Origin: Maliibacterium massiliense
GTDB taxonomy: Bacteria > Bacillota > Clostridia > Christensenellales > Maliibacteriaceae
Assembly (NCBI RefSeq): GCF_900604345.1
Contig: NZ_LR026983.1
Span: forward strand, 806,001 to 870,000
Length of the DNA stretch: 64,000 nucleotides
Direction: 5' to 3'
How positions within the stretch are numbered: position 1 is the stretch's first letter; every line of letters begins with the position of its first letter. Below, piece after piece: positions 17,960 to 26,450 of this stretch. The position numbers were made by a program, and so were the translations under genes. The notes beneath the pieces were generated by a model. The model was given only the letters and a program-made list of their open reading frames with translations, was not told where the DNA came from and did not search any database.

Positions 17960-19218
17960 GGGTGGTATGGCAGGGCGTGCGCAGGCAGCTGGCGCGCAGC
18001 CCCATCATGGCGCTGGCGCTGATACTGCAGGTGCTGCTGTGCAGCCTGGTCTTCACGCGCCTGGCCGGCACACTGCAGTTCAACCTGGCGCAGTATCGGC
18101 TCACTGCCAAGAGCTTTGGCGCAGAGGGGGCGTATGTCGCCTGGCGCGCGGACGAGAGCAGCTTTTCGCACGGCGGTGCGGACGGAACATTTGCCTTTGG
18201 CGCCTACAACCGGAAGGTGGAGGAAACATGCGCGGCCGCGGCGCAGGCAGCTGGCGCAGCAGATGTAATCCTGCCCGCCAAAATGTTGCCCAGGCTGGAC
18301 TACGCGCTTGCGGACGGTTCCACGCTCTACGACACGCGCACGCTGCTGTATCCGGCTGCGCTTGCCGACGCGCTGGCCCTGCCCCTGTCGGCCGGCGCGC
18401 GCTGGGACAGCGCGCGCGCCTACAGTGTGACGGACGAAATCCCCGTCATCGTCAGCCCCGTGCTTGCTACGCAGCTGCCCCTGGGCAGCACGGCCGCGCT
18501 GCGCGCACCGCACGCCCAGCTGATGAACGCGCATTATCCGCAGGATCTGGCGCTGCGCGTGCGCGTGGTGGGCGTGCTGGACGCGCACAACACCTATTGG
18601 GACTGCGCGGGGCTGGACTACTCGCTGCTTGGGGCGCTCTCCTACGAAGGCAACGTGCTGCTGATGCCCGACCTGGCGCTCGCGTCCGACGCCCAGCTGG
18701 GGTTTTACCAGATGACGGGCGCGGTGCTGCGGTTTATGGATGACGAAAACGCGCGGGCCTTTGTGCAGGCGCAGCAGGACCCCGCGCACGCCCAGACGCT
18801 TGACGCGCTGCGGCGCGCAGACCTTACGGGCATCCTGCAGGCCAGCAAAAACGACGCGATCCTGGCCGCAATCCTTTTTGTCATTGCGCTGACGGGCATC
18901 GGCGCAAACAACGCGCTGGCGCGCTTTACCAATGAAAAGGCCTACGGCGTCTACTTTATGGGCGGGGCCACTTGGCGGCAGTGCGTGTGGATGGACGCGC
19001 TGCGCAGCCTGCTTTTGATCGCGCCGCCCGGCGCGGGCGCGGTGGTCTGCCAGGCGCTGCGCTACGGGGGCAGGCCGGACGCGCGCTTTGTATGCGACGC
19101 GGGCACAGTGCTTATGGTCTTCGCAATGCTCGCGCTGATCTATCTGCTCTCCGCGCTGGGCTTCATTCTGGAGACCCGAAAGCGGCAGCCCATCGATATC
19201 CTGCGGCGCTGGACATGA
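17956..19218 (+). CDS. FtsX/MacB-like ABC permease, type A, copy 2
   Basis: A 420-residue paralogue of the permease at 12940 with the same topology: an N-terminal helix (ALALILQVLLCSLVFTRLAG), a large outer domain and three C-terminal helices, the first containing VIALTGIGANNALARF. The C-terminus PIDILRRWT parallels PIDIIRRWE of copy 1. The ATG overlaps the stop of the preceding type B gene. The type B copy 2 starts 37 bases downstream, making the alternating order A1, B1, A2, B2. Confidence 0.82.
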   Translation: MRVVWQGVRRQLARSPIMALALILQVLLCSLVFTRLAGTLQFNLAQYRLTAKSFGAEGAYVAWRADESSFSHGGADGTFAFGAYNRKVEETCAAAAQAAGAADVILPAKMLPRLDYALADGSTLYDTRTLLYPAALADALALPLSAGARWDSARAYSVTDEIPVIVSPVLATQLPLGSTAALRAPHAQLMNAHYPQDLALRVRVVGVLDAHNTYWDCAGLDYSLLGALSYEGNVLLMPDLALASDAQLGFYQMTGAVLRFMDDENARAFVQAQQDPAHAQTLDALRRADLTGILQASKNDAILAAILFVIALTGIGANNALARFTNEKAYGVYFMGGATWRQCVWMDALRSLLLIAPPGAGAVVCQALRYGGRPDARFVCDAGTVLMVFAMLALIYLLSALGFILETRKRQPIDILRRWT

Positions 19219-19255
19219 CGCGCCTGTGCACAAACGGCTTGTAAGGGGTGAGAAC

Positions 19256-20527
19256 ATGGTTTCATCAAAACTTGCATGGTATGATATCCGGCAGTATGTG
19301 GCCAAACAGCGCAAAGCCTTCTTTGTGCTGATGTTCAGCTTTGGCCTGGCGCTCTTCGCGTTCTGCTACCTTTACACGTACTTCACGGGCGTCAAGCACG
19401 ACCCTGCTGCCGGTGGCCAAGACACCTACGTGGTCAACATAGTGCTGCCCGAGCTGCCCGACAGCCTGCCGGTGATCACCCAAAGCAGGGATGCCGCGCT
19501 GCGGCAGTTCATCGCGCAGAACCGCTACCCAGCCCTCTACGCCCTGCGCTACGAGGGGCCGACCTACGCCAACCGCAACGAGGGCGAGATCCTGACGCCT
19601 GCCTACAATGTGGGCGAGCCCTACTACGTGATCGGCATTGACCCGAACGATACGGGACGCATGCGCTTTGGCGTGGAGACCACGCCGGAGATCATGGAGG
19701 GGCGCTGGCTCAAGCCAGAGGATGCGGGCACCCACACCGCCGTGGTGCACTGGACGCTTGCCACCGCGCAGGACCCGCTTGAGAACAACTTGGACGATAT
19801 CAACCGCTACAGCAGGCAGGATGACCCCGCCCTCGCCGGCATCATCAATAAGACGGGCGTCTATCCCATGCCCCCGCGCGTGCAGTTGATGCACGACGAC
19901 GTCTCCTACAACGTGGTGGGCAAGGGGGATTTTTTTACCGACTTTTCCTCAGACTACAGCATCGCCATCCCGCTGGACACCTACATTGCCGAGCAGTACC
20001 CCATCCAAAACATCCAGCTGCTCTTCCCCACCAGCGTCAGCGGCAGGCAGCAGGAAAAGCTCGCCGCCTACGTAAGCGAGCTGTTCCCCGGCTTTACGTT
20101 CAAGGCGGATTCCACCTACAGCGACAACACCGGCGGTCGCGTCAGCCGCTACGCATACCAGCTGATGAACGCGGGCTACATGAGCCTGCTTGCCTGCATC
20201 AACGCGCTGAGCATCTTCGTCTTCTGGCTCAAGAGCAACATGCGCCAGTACACGGTCTATCTGATGCACGGCCTCTCTGCCAAAAGGCTCAAGGGCACCC
20301 TTGCCATAGAGGTGCTCATCATCACCCTGCTGGGCTTTGCGGTGGGGCTGGCGGTCTTTGCGCTGATGCAGGCCATCATACCCACGGCGGAGAACTACCT
20401 CTACAGCATCTCCTGGTGGGAGGTGCTGGTGATGATGGCGGGCATCGAGCTGTTCATCCAGGTGAGCGTGGATACGGTGTTTGCGCAAGTTTATACCAAC
20501 GACGCGCTGATCGATCAGCTCAAGTAG
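19256..20527 (+). CDS. FtsX/MacB-like ABC permease, type B, copy 2
   Basis: A 423-residue paralogue of the gene at 16766 with one N-terminal helix (about 17-40), an approximately 260-residue outer domain and three C-terminal helices. The start ATG at 19256 is chosen because AAGGGGTGAG lies just before it and it aligns with the copy 1 N-terminus (MVSSKLAWYDIRQYV against MDLRIAWYDLRQFF). It has an outer-domain insertion relative to copy 1 around residues 165-205. It is followed after 30 bases by an SdpI-family gene. Confidence 0.8.
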   Translation: MVSSKLAWYDIRQYVAKQRKAFFVLMFSFGLALFAFCYLYTYFTGVKHDPAAGGQDTYVVNIVLPELPDSLPVITQSRDAALRQFIAQNRYPALYALRYEGPTYANRNEGEILTPAYNVGEPYYVIGIDPNDTGRMRFGVETTPEIMEGRWLKPEDAGTHTAVVHWTLATAQDPLENNLDDINRYSRQDDPALAGIINKTGVYPMPPRVQLMHDDVSYNVVGKGDFFTDFSSDYSIAIPLDTYIAEQYPIQNIQLLFPTSVSGRQQEKLAAYVSELFPGFTFKADSTYSDNTGGRVSRYAYQLMNAGYMSLLACINALSIFVFWLKSNMRQYTVYLMHGLSAKRLKGTLAIEVLIITLLGFAVGLAVFALMQAIIPTAENYLYSISWWEVLVMMAGIELFIQVSVDTVFAQVYTNDALIDQLK

Positions 20528-20557
20528 GCGCGCGTCGCGCAAAAAGGAGGCTCTGCC

Positions 20558-20953
20558 ATGTTTGCTCTTTTGCTGGTTGCCACACTGCTTTTGCCCTGCA
20601 TGATGCTGGCAATCGGGCTGCTGTGGCGCAGGCATCCGCCCAAGGATATCAACAGCCTCTACGGCTACCGCACGCCGCGTTCCACGCACAGCCGCGAAGC
20701 CTGGGCCTTTGCCCATCAGTACTGCAGCCGTGTGTGGCTGGTGTGCGGGGGCGCGCTGCTGGCCGTCACCCTGGCGGTAATGCTGCTCTGCGCGCGGGCC
20801 GAATGGGCTGCGCTGTGGCAGCGGGCCACGCTGTGGCTGGTGGGCGCGCAGGTGATCGTGATGCTCCTGTCGATTATCCCCGTCGAGCGCGCGCTCAAGG
20901 CGCGCTTTGGCGCCCAGGGCCGTGCCCGCGGTAAGGGCGGCTCCAGCAGCTGA
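20558..20953 (+). CDS. SdpI-family membrane protein
   Basis: A 131-residue protein with three predicted helices and the SdpI/YhfL signature DINSLYGYRTPRSTHSREAW between the first and second. The best-known member, Bacillus subtilis SdpI, protects against the SDP killing peptide and senses it; most others are uncharacterised. AAAAAGGAGG precedes the ATG. It ends the co-directional permease/small-protein locus, a position that suggests an immunity or signalling role for that locus; this is inference. A Ser/Gly-rich basic tail ends the protein. Confidence 0.85.
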   Translation: MFALLLVATLLLPCMMLAIGLLWRRHPPKDINSLYGYRTPRSTHSREAWAFAHQYCSRVWLVCGGALLAVTLAVMLLCARAEWAALWQRATLWLVGAQVIVMLLSIIPVERALKARFGAQGRARGKGGSSS

Positions 20954-20995
20954 GCGATCTGTCTTTACAGTATAAAACACAATGAAACACGGCAT

Positions 20996-21115
20996 AAAAA
21001 CGGCGCCCCAAAGGGACGCGCGCATACCCGCGTTACACATCAGGCGCACTGCTATGCGCAGCGGCATGCTTGATGAGGGGGTATGTGCGTCACCCTTTGG
21101 GGCGCCGCGTTTTTT
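20996..21115. repeat. Long (about 120-base) inverted repeat between convergent genes
   Basis: The outer arms CGGCGCCCCAAAGGG (21001-21015) and CCCTTTGGGGCGCCG (21093-21107) pair perfectly. Pairing continues inward with few mismatches for about 14 more bases and again in a central hairpin. A-run and T-run flanks on both sides fit a bidirectional terminator for the SdpI-like gene and tpx, but the structure is far longer than a normal terminator. Confidence 0.7.
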
Positions 21116-21122
21116 CTGCGCT

Positions 21123-21620
21123 TTAGCGCAGCTGCTGCAGGGCCGCATAGGCGGCCTCGTAATCGGGATGCTGGGATACCTCGGGCACATACTCCGCGTA
21201 GGTGACGTGGTCCTTGGCATCCACAATGAACACCGCGCGCGTCAGCAGGCCCAGCTCTTCGATCAACGTACCTGTCGCCCGGCCGAAGCTGCGCTGCTTG
21301 TAATCCGAGAGCGTGCGCACGTGCGCCACATCATGCGCGCCGCACCAGCGCTTCTGCGCAAAGGGCAAATCCATGCTCACCGCGTAGATGGACACGCCTT
21401 GCAGTGACGCCGCCTTTTCATTAAAATTGCGCACCTCCAGATCGCACACGCCGGTATCAAGCGAGGGCACGCTCAAAAAGGCGCGCGTGCCGCGCAGCGA
21501 ATCGGACGTCACGTCGGCCAGGTTGTTGTCTGTCAGGGTAAATTCGGGTATGCGCGCGCCTACGCGCACCTGACTGCCCGCAAGGGTGATGGGTTTACCT
21601 TTGAATGTGATGGTGTGCAT
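21123..21620 (-). CDS. tpx: Thiol peroxidase (2-Cys peroxiredoxin, Tpx)
   Basis: A 165-residue Tpx that reduces hydroperoxides with thioredoxin as donor. The peroxidatic Cys59 is in VPSLDTGVCDLEVRNFNE and the resolving Cys93 in DLPFAQKRWCGA, matching the spacing of atypical 2-Cys Tpx. Length is standard. AAAGGAGA lies 7 bases before the ATG. It is a single gene, convergent with the SdpI-like gene and divergent from the yitT-like gene. Confidence 0.94.
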   Translation of the reverse strand: MHTITFKGKPITLAGSQVRVGARIPEFTLTDNNLADVTSDSLRGTRAFLSVPSLDTGVCDLEVRNFNEKAASLQGVSIYAVSMDLPFAQKRWCGAHDVAHVRTLSDYKQRSFGRATGTLIEELGLLTRAVFIVDAKDHVTYAEYVPEVSQHPDYEAAYAALQQLR

Positions 21621-21784
21621 CCAACCGTCTCCTTTATCAGTCGTCGATCTACGTATGTGTTGCCTGCATATAGGGTGCGCGCCTTTGCGCGGGTCTATAC
21701 CATGCGCCGCTACCAACGTATGCACAAGGCGCAAAACAAGCATGCTATACAGAGAAAAATCTTTTTTCAGGAGGTCCAACCTGC

Positions 21785-22657
21785 ATGCTGCGCCGCTATC
21801 CTCCGCGCAAGGTCGGCTCGTTTCTGCTTATCAACCTGGCCGGCTCGTATCTCTACGCCATGGGGCTGCACATCTTTACCCAGCCCTACCGCATCGCGCC
21901 CGGCGGCATGGTGGGCCTGGCTACCATCGCCAACTACCTGTGGGGCCTGCCCATCGGCAGCACCGCCTTTGTGCTCAACATCCCGCTGCTCATCCTGGCC
22001 TGGCGCGGCATCTCCCACGCCTTTGCGCTGCTTACTGCGCTTTCCACGTTGCTCTTTACGCTGTGCACCGATCTTTTTGTGGTGTGGATGCCCGTCTACC
22101 CCTCCGCATCCCCGCTCGCCCCGCTGCTCGCCGCGCTCTTTGGCGGCATCCTGATGGGCGTAGGCAACGCGCTTGTGTACATGAGCCACTCCACCACCGG
22201 CGGCACCGCCATTGTGGGCGCGCTGCTGCAAAAGCGCTGGCCACAGCGCTCCATGGGCACCTTGATCACGCTTGTCAACCTAGTGGTGGTCATCGCCTCC
22301 ATTTTCGCCTTCCGCAACATCGATGCTGCCATCTTTGCGGGCATATGCATCGCGGTATCCGGCGTGGTGATGGACAAAATCGTCTACGGGCTCAACACCA
22401 ACCGGCTGCTGTTTATCATCTCCGATGCGGGGGAAGCCATCCAGCGGGAGATTCTGCGCACCCTGCGGCGCGGCGTCACCGCGCTGGAGGGGGAGGGCGC
22501 CTACATGCACCGCAAAAAGAAGGTGCTGCTCTGCGTGGTGAGCAAGGCGCAGTTTTATAAAATACGCGCACTGGTACAACGCGTGGACCCGCGTGCGTTC
22601 ATCGTGGGCTGTGAGGCGGGCAGCGTGCTGGGGCAGGGTTTCCGGCATATCGATTAA
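21785..22657 (+). CDS. YitT-family membrane protein (DUF161/DUF2179)
   Basis: A 290-residue protein with five to six helices in the first 200 residues, including YRIAPGGMVGLATI and the Gly/Thr-rich SHSTTGGTAIVGALLQ typical of YitT. A C-terminal cytoplasmic DUF2179 domain starts around residue 210. The function of YitT proteins is unknown. AGGAGG lies 10 bases before the ATG. No partner gene is nearby. Confidence 0.88.
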   Translation: MLRRYPPRKVGSFLLINLAGSYLYAMGLHIFTQPYRIAPGGMVGLATIANYLWGLPIGSTAFVLNIPLLILAWRGISHAFALLTALSTLLFTLCTDLFVVWMPVYPSASPLAPLLAALFGGILMGVGNALVYMSHSTTGGTAIVGALLQKRWPQRSMGTLITLVNLVVVIASIFAFRNIDAAIFAGICIAVSGVVMDKIVYGLNTNRLLFIISDAGEAIQREILRTLRRGVTALEGEGAYMHRKKKVLLCVVSKAQFYKIRALVQRVDPRAFIVGCEAGSVLGQGFRHID

Positions 22658-22660
22658 ACC

Positions 22661-22703
22661 AAAAAAGGGGAAGCAAAAGGGCATATGCCCTTTTGCTCCC
22701 CCG
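22661..22703 (-). terminator. Terminator of the MerR-family gene
   Basis: A near-perfect palindrome centred on GGGCATATGCCC has 15- to 16-base arms. On the minus strand it is followed by six T, placing it 20 bases after the regulator stop. On the plus strand the T-run is weak, so termination of the yitT-like transcript is less certain. Confidence 0.8.
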
Positions 22704-22722
22704 CATCTTTTATGCCGCTGCG

Positions 22723-23535
22723 CTATGCCTTGGCAATGGGAAACTGCAGCTCGGTGAGCCAATCCTCCGGACGCTCCTTGTTCCAGACGCCGTCGATGTA
22801 GCTCTCACGCGGCATTCCCACCACTTTATAGCCGTTCTGCGCGATCCAGGCGTTGATCGCCGCGTAGCTCTTGGGCAGCGTATCGTAGCTGCCATGGTGC
22901 AGAAGACAGGCGGCCTGCGGCACGTGTTCCAGCTTCTGGAAATGCAGCTCGCCGTGGTCCGGCTGCAGCTTGGTCACCGCCTGGCACACCTCCACGTCCA
23001 CATCGCGCTCGCGATACTCGCAATCGTAATAAGTATTGAAGCAGTAGTCCGGCGCGGCGCACACGCAGCCCGCCTCCTGCATTAGCCTGCCCAGCACCTC
23101 GGGCATCAGGTAATTGAGCTCCTCATAATTCTTCATCACGCGCCGCACGCTTGCAATCGTCACCTCAGGCAGCGCCTTGATAACCACATCCTGCATTTGA
23201 TCCCAACCTTTCTCTATGGCCTCCAGGGTTGTGCGTATCCGGCTGAGCTTGGCCGTCTCCAGCTGCAAGGTGCACTGCACCTGCTGCTGTTTTTGCGCAA
23301 GCACCTGTGCAAGCGACGCGCGTTGCGCCTGCACCTCCCGAATCTCGTCGAGCGAAAACCCCAGCTGCTTGAGCGTAAGGATATGATAGAGCTCCGTCAT
23401 CTGCGAGGCGTCGTAATAGCGGTACATCGTGCGCGTATCCACATAGCGCGGCTTGAGCAGACCGATCGCGTCGTAGTGGCGCAGCGTCTTGACGCTGACG
23501 TGGTTCATTTGGGAGAACGTCCCGATACTGTACAT
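22723..23535 (-). CDS. MerR-family regulator with GyrI-like effector domain
   Basis: A 270-residue BltR/BmrR-type activator. The winged-helix domain starts MYSIGTFSQMNHVSVKTLRHYD, a coiled-coil linker lies at about 85-110, and a GyrI-like ligand-binding domain at about 120-270 ends with DGVWNKERPEDWLTELQFPI. Such proteins bind amphipathic drugs or metabolites and open promoters with 19-bp spacers. AAGGAGG precedes the ATG. A matching 19-bp-spacer promoter lies just upstream, so autoregulation is likely. No efflux gene is adjacent. Confidence 0.9.
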   Translation of the reverse strand: MYSIGTFSQMNHVSVKTLRHYDAIGLLKPRYVDTRTMYRYYDASQMTELYHILTLKQLGFSLDEIREVQAQRASLAQVLAQKQQQVQCTLQLETAKLSRIRTTLEAIEKGWDQMQDVVIKALPEVTIASVRRVMKNYEELNYLMPEVLGRLMQEAGCVCAAPDYCFNTYYDCEYRERDVDVEVCQAVTKLQPDHGELHFQKLEHVPQAACLLHHGSYDTLPKSYAAINAWIAQNGYKVVGMPRESYIDGVWNKERPEDWLTELQFPIAKA

Positions 23536-23576
23536 GTGTTATCCTCCTTGCGGGGGTCGATTGTGGCCACAACCCT

Positions 23577-23607
23577 ATGATAGGCGTTCCCCTAAGGGGA
23601 GAGTCAA
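23577..23607 (-). promoter_or_regulatory. MerR-type promoter/operator with 19-bp spacer
   Basis: On the minus strand TTGACT (23602-23607) and TATCAT (23577-23582) are separated by 19 bases. The spacer holds the palindrome CCCCTTAGGGG. An over-long spacer with an internal dyad is the hallmark of MerR-activated promoters. Confidence 0.8.
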
Positions 23608-23636
23608 GCGCTATTTCGCGTGTTTTTAACAGATTT

Positions 23637-23680
23637 ACTGTAAAAATTATATTTACAGTTTGTGGCGCGCGTGCTATACT
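23637..23680 (+). promoter_or_regulatory. Promoter and inverted-repeat operator of the CoA-disulfide reductase gene
   Basis: TTTACA (23652-23657) and TATACT (23675-23680) are separated by 17 bases. ACTGTAAA (23637-23644) and TTTACAGT (23652-23659) form a perfect inverted repeat with a 7-base spacer covering the -35 box, so a repressor or upstream activator site is likely. The cognate regulator is not identified. Confidence 0.7.
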
Positions 23681-23757
23681 GTGGGCAAACATTGCTTTAC
23701 GCCCCGCGCCGATTTGGCGCCGGGCGCACTCTGGAAACGGGAGGTACTTTGCTTTTT

Positions 23758-25449
23758 ATGAAGACGGTGATCATCGGCGGCGTGGCGGGCGGCGCATCGG
23801 CCGCGGCGCGCCTGCGCAGGCTGGACGAACAGGCGGAAATCCTGGTGCTGGAGCGCGGGCCCTATATCTCCTTTGCCAACTGCGGCCTGCCCTACTTCAT
23901 CGGCGGCACAATCAAGGAAAAGGGCGCGCTCACGCTGCAGACGCCCCAGAGCTTCAAGGCCCGCTTTAACGTGGATGTGCGCGTGCTGCACGAGGCCGTG
24001 TCCATCGACACGGCGCGCAAAACCGTGCGCGTGCGCGATCTGGAGGTTGACGAGACGTATGAGGAAAGTTACGACGCGCTGATCCTCTCGCCCGGTGCGG
24101 CGCCCATCGTGCCCAATATCGCGGGGCTGCCCTGCGAGGGCGTATTTACCCTGCGCAACATTCCCGATACCATAGCCATTGACGCCTATATCAAGGAAAA
24201 AGCGCCCGCGCGCGCCGTGGTTGTGGGCGGCGGCTACATCGGCGTGGAGATGGCGGAGAATCTTGCGCAGGCAGGCCTGGACGTCACTATTGTGGAGATG
24301 GCGGACCACCTCATCGCGCCGCTTGACTTTGATATGGCCTGCGACGTGCACGCCTACGTGGCGCAGCAGGGCATCGCGCTGCGGCTCAACAACGGCCTGC
24401 AGAGCATTGCGCGCCAGGAGGACGGCACGCTTGCGCTGACGCTCCAGCACGGCAGCGTGCAGGCGGACATGGTGATACTGGCCATCGGCGTGCGGCCTGA
24501 GAGCGGCCTTGCCAAGGAGGCAGGGCTTGCGACCAACGCGCGCGGCGCCATCATCGTGGACGATCACATGCACACCAGCGCGCCCGATGTCTACGCGGTG
24601 GGCGACGCGGTACAGGTGACGGACTTTGTCACCGGCGCGCCCGCGTTTGTGCCGCTGGCAGGGCCCGCCAACCGGCAGGGGCGCATCGCGGCGGATAATA
24701 TCTGCGGCCTGGCGAGCCGCTACACGGGCACGCAGGGCTCGGCGGTGCTCAAGGTATTCGACATGACCATCGCCACCACGGGTGTAAACGAGCGCGCCGC
24801 CCAGGCTGCGGGACTGGATTACGACAAGGTGTTTACCTATTCTCCCGCGCACGCAGGCTATTATCCGGGCGGGCGCAACATCTCCATCAAAACCCTCTAC
24901 GAAAAGGGCACCGGCAAAATCCTGGGCGCGCAGCTGGTGGGCTTTGAGGGCGTGGATAAGCGCTGCGACGTACTGGCCACGGCCATCCGCGCGGGGATGA
25001 CCGGATACGACCTGACGCGCCTGGAGCTGTGCTACGCGCCCCCCTTCTCCTCGGCCAAGGACCCGGTGAACATGGTGGGCTTTGTGATTGAAAACGCGCT
25101 CACCGGCAAGGTGAAGCACTTCCACTGGCACGATGTGGCGGACCTGCCGCGCGACGGCAGCGTGACGCTGCTGGACGTGCGCACCGCCGGCGAGTACGCC
25201 GCGGGGCACATCGACGGCTTTATCAACATCCCGCTGGACAGGGAGCTGCGCGCCCGCGCCAGGGCGGAGCTGGATGCGGATAAGCCCGTCTACGTGCATT
25301 GCCTAAGCGGCCTGCGCAGCTACGTGGCCTGCCGCATCCTTACAGGGCTGGGCTTTGACTGCTACAACCTGTCGGGCGGCTACCGGCTCTATCACATCGT
25401 CGCCCAGGGGCGGCGCACATCGGAGCACGGCTGCTACGACGCGGACTGA
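23758..25449 (+). CDS. CoA-disulfide reductase/NADH oxidase-like flavoprotein with C-terminal rhodanese domain
   Basis: A 563-residue pyridine nucleotide-disulfide oxidoreductase. The FAD site is at the N-terminus (VIIGGVAGGASAAARLRR), the single redox Cys42 is in ISFANCGLPYFIGG, the NAD(P)H site is VVVGGGYIGVEMAENL and the second FAD motif is DVYAVGDA. Residues about 460-555 form a rhodanese domain with catalytic Cys515 in VHCLSGLRSY. This fusion occurs in CoA-disulfide/polysulfide reductases and suggests sulfane-sulfur or CoA-persulfide reduction. GGGAGG lies 13 bases before the ATG; a TTG at 23749 is an alternative start. Its 3' end overlaps the convergent LysR gene by 16 bases. A sulfite reductase-like gene follows. 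Confidence 0.9.
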   Translation: MKTVIIGGVAGGASAAARLRRLDEQAEILVLERGPYISFANCGLPYFIGGTIKEKGALTLQTPQSFKARFNVDVRVLHEAVSIDTARKTVRVRDLEVDETYEESYDALILSPGAAPIVPNIAGLPCEGVFTLRNIPDTIAIDAYIKEKAPARAVVVGGGYIGVEMAENLAQAGLDVTIVEMADHLIAPLDFDMACDVHAYVAQQGIALRLNNGLQSIARQEDGTLALTLQHGSVQADMVILAIGVRPESGLAKEAGLATNARGAIIVDDHMHTSAPDVYAVGDAVQVTDFVTGAPAFVPLAGPANRQGRIAADNICGLASRYTGTQGSAVLKVFDMTIATTGVNERAAQAAGLDYDKVFTYSPAHAGYYPGGRNISIKTLYEKGTGKILGAQLVGFEGVDKRCDVLATAIRAGMTGYDLTRLELCYAPPFSSAKDPVNMVGFVIENALTGKVKHFHWHDVADLPRDGSVTLLDVRTAGEYAAGHIDGFINIPLDRELRARARAELDADKPVYVHCLSGLRSYVACRILTGLGFDCYNLSGGYRLYHIVAQGRRTSEHGCYDAD

Positions 25450-26321
25450 GCCTGCGCGCGGCAGGTATCCAAAAACGCCTGCAGCATGGGCGTGATAAAC
25501 TTGTTCTTATGGCGGACAATGCAAAACGTGCGAATCAGCTGCACATCGTCAAAGCGCACGATGTGCAGCTTTTTCTGTGCCGCCTCCTCCCGCACCAGGT
25601 GCGCCGAAAGCACCGAGAGGCCCTGCCCGCGCATCACCGCCTCCTTGATGGCGTCGCTTGCGTGACACACCCACTTTTCATCGATCTGCACGCCCCGCTC
25701 CGAAAGATACGCCATAAACTGCTCCCGCGTGCCGCTGCCCGGCTCCCGCAGCACAAAGCGCTGGCCCGCAAGCGCCTGCGCCGAGATGGTCTTGCGCCCT
25801 GCAAAGGGGTGCTCCGGCGCGCAGATGAGCACCATCTCATCGCGCATAAAGGGGGTGCATACAAGCTCTCCGCTGCGCACATTACCCTCCACCAAGCCCA
25901 CATCCAGCGCGCTTTTGAGCAGCATCGCCTCAACCACGCTGGTGTTGTCCACGTAGACATCCACGCGTCCCTCCGGATGGGCCTGTTCAAAGGCGTTCAC
26001 AATATCGGCAAGCAGCGTAGCGCCCGGGGTGAGCGTCGCCCCCACCTTGATGGCCGGATGTCCCGCGCGGTAGCGCGCCTGCAGCTCCATCTCATCAAAG
26101 AGCGCCACGATATGCCGCGCGTAGCCGAGCAGCTGGGTGCCAAACGCCGTGATGTAGAGCCGGCGGTTCAGCCGCTCAAAGATGCGGCTTTCGTAGTGCC
26201 GCTCCAGCTCGGCGATCGCCTGGCTGACGGTGGGCTGCGAAATATAGAGCTGCTTTGCCGCAAGGCGCATGCGCCCGGTATCCGCCACGGCGATGAGGAT
26301 GCGCAGATGTCGGATGGTCAA
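25434..26321 (-). CDS. LysR-family transcriptional regulator
   Basis: A 295-residue regulator. The HTH is at the N-terminus (MTIRHLRILIAVADTGRM, then SQPTVSQAIAELE), and a periplasmic-binding-protein-like effector domain occupies about 90-290. It is divergent from the sulfite reductase-FecBCD operon, the usual arrangement for a LysR regulator and its target, and it overlaps the convergent CoA-disulfide reductase tail by 16 bases. CysB/CysL-like control of sulfur genes is plausible from context only. Confidence 0.9.
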   Translation of the reverse strand: MTIRHLRILIAVADTGRMRLAAKQLYISQPTVSQAIAELERHYESRIFERLNRRLYITAFGTQLLGYARHIVALFDEMELQARYRAGHPAIKVGATLTPGATLLADIVNAFEQAHPEGRVDVYVDNTSVVEAMLLKSALDVGLVEGNVRSGELVCTPFMRDEMVLICAPEHPFAGRKTISAQALAGQRFVLREPGSGTREQFMAYLSERGVQIDEKWVCHASDAIKEAVMRGQGLSVLSAHLVREEAAQKKLHIVRFDDVQLIRTFCIVRHKNKFITPMLQAFLDTCRAQAQSAS

Positions 26322-26345
26322 GCATTTCCCCCCTGTTCTGGTTTA

Positions 26346-26414
26346 TCGATTGGTTTTTACGATCATATCCTTCATATAATACTATTTTTCAATCACCTGA
26401 TGCAATGGTATAAT
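26346..26414 (+). promoter_or_regulatory. Promoter of the sulfite reductase-FecBCD operon and possible LysR site
   Basis: TATAAT (26409-26414) follows TTTTCA (26386-26391) at 17 bases. Upstream, ATCG (26346-26349) and CGAT (26360-26363) form a short dyad of LysR-box size, between the divergent LysR gene and this promoter. Confidence 0.6.
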
Positions 26415-26450
26415 GGGGAAGTAATTGACAAAAAAGGAGTATGTGAAATT

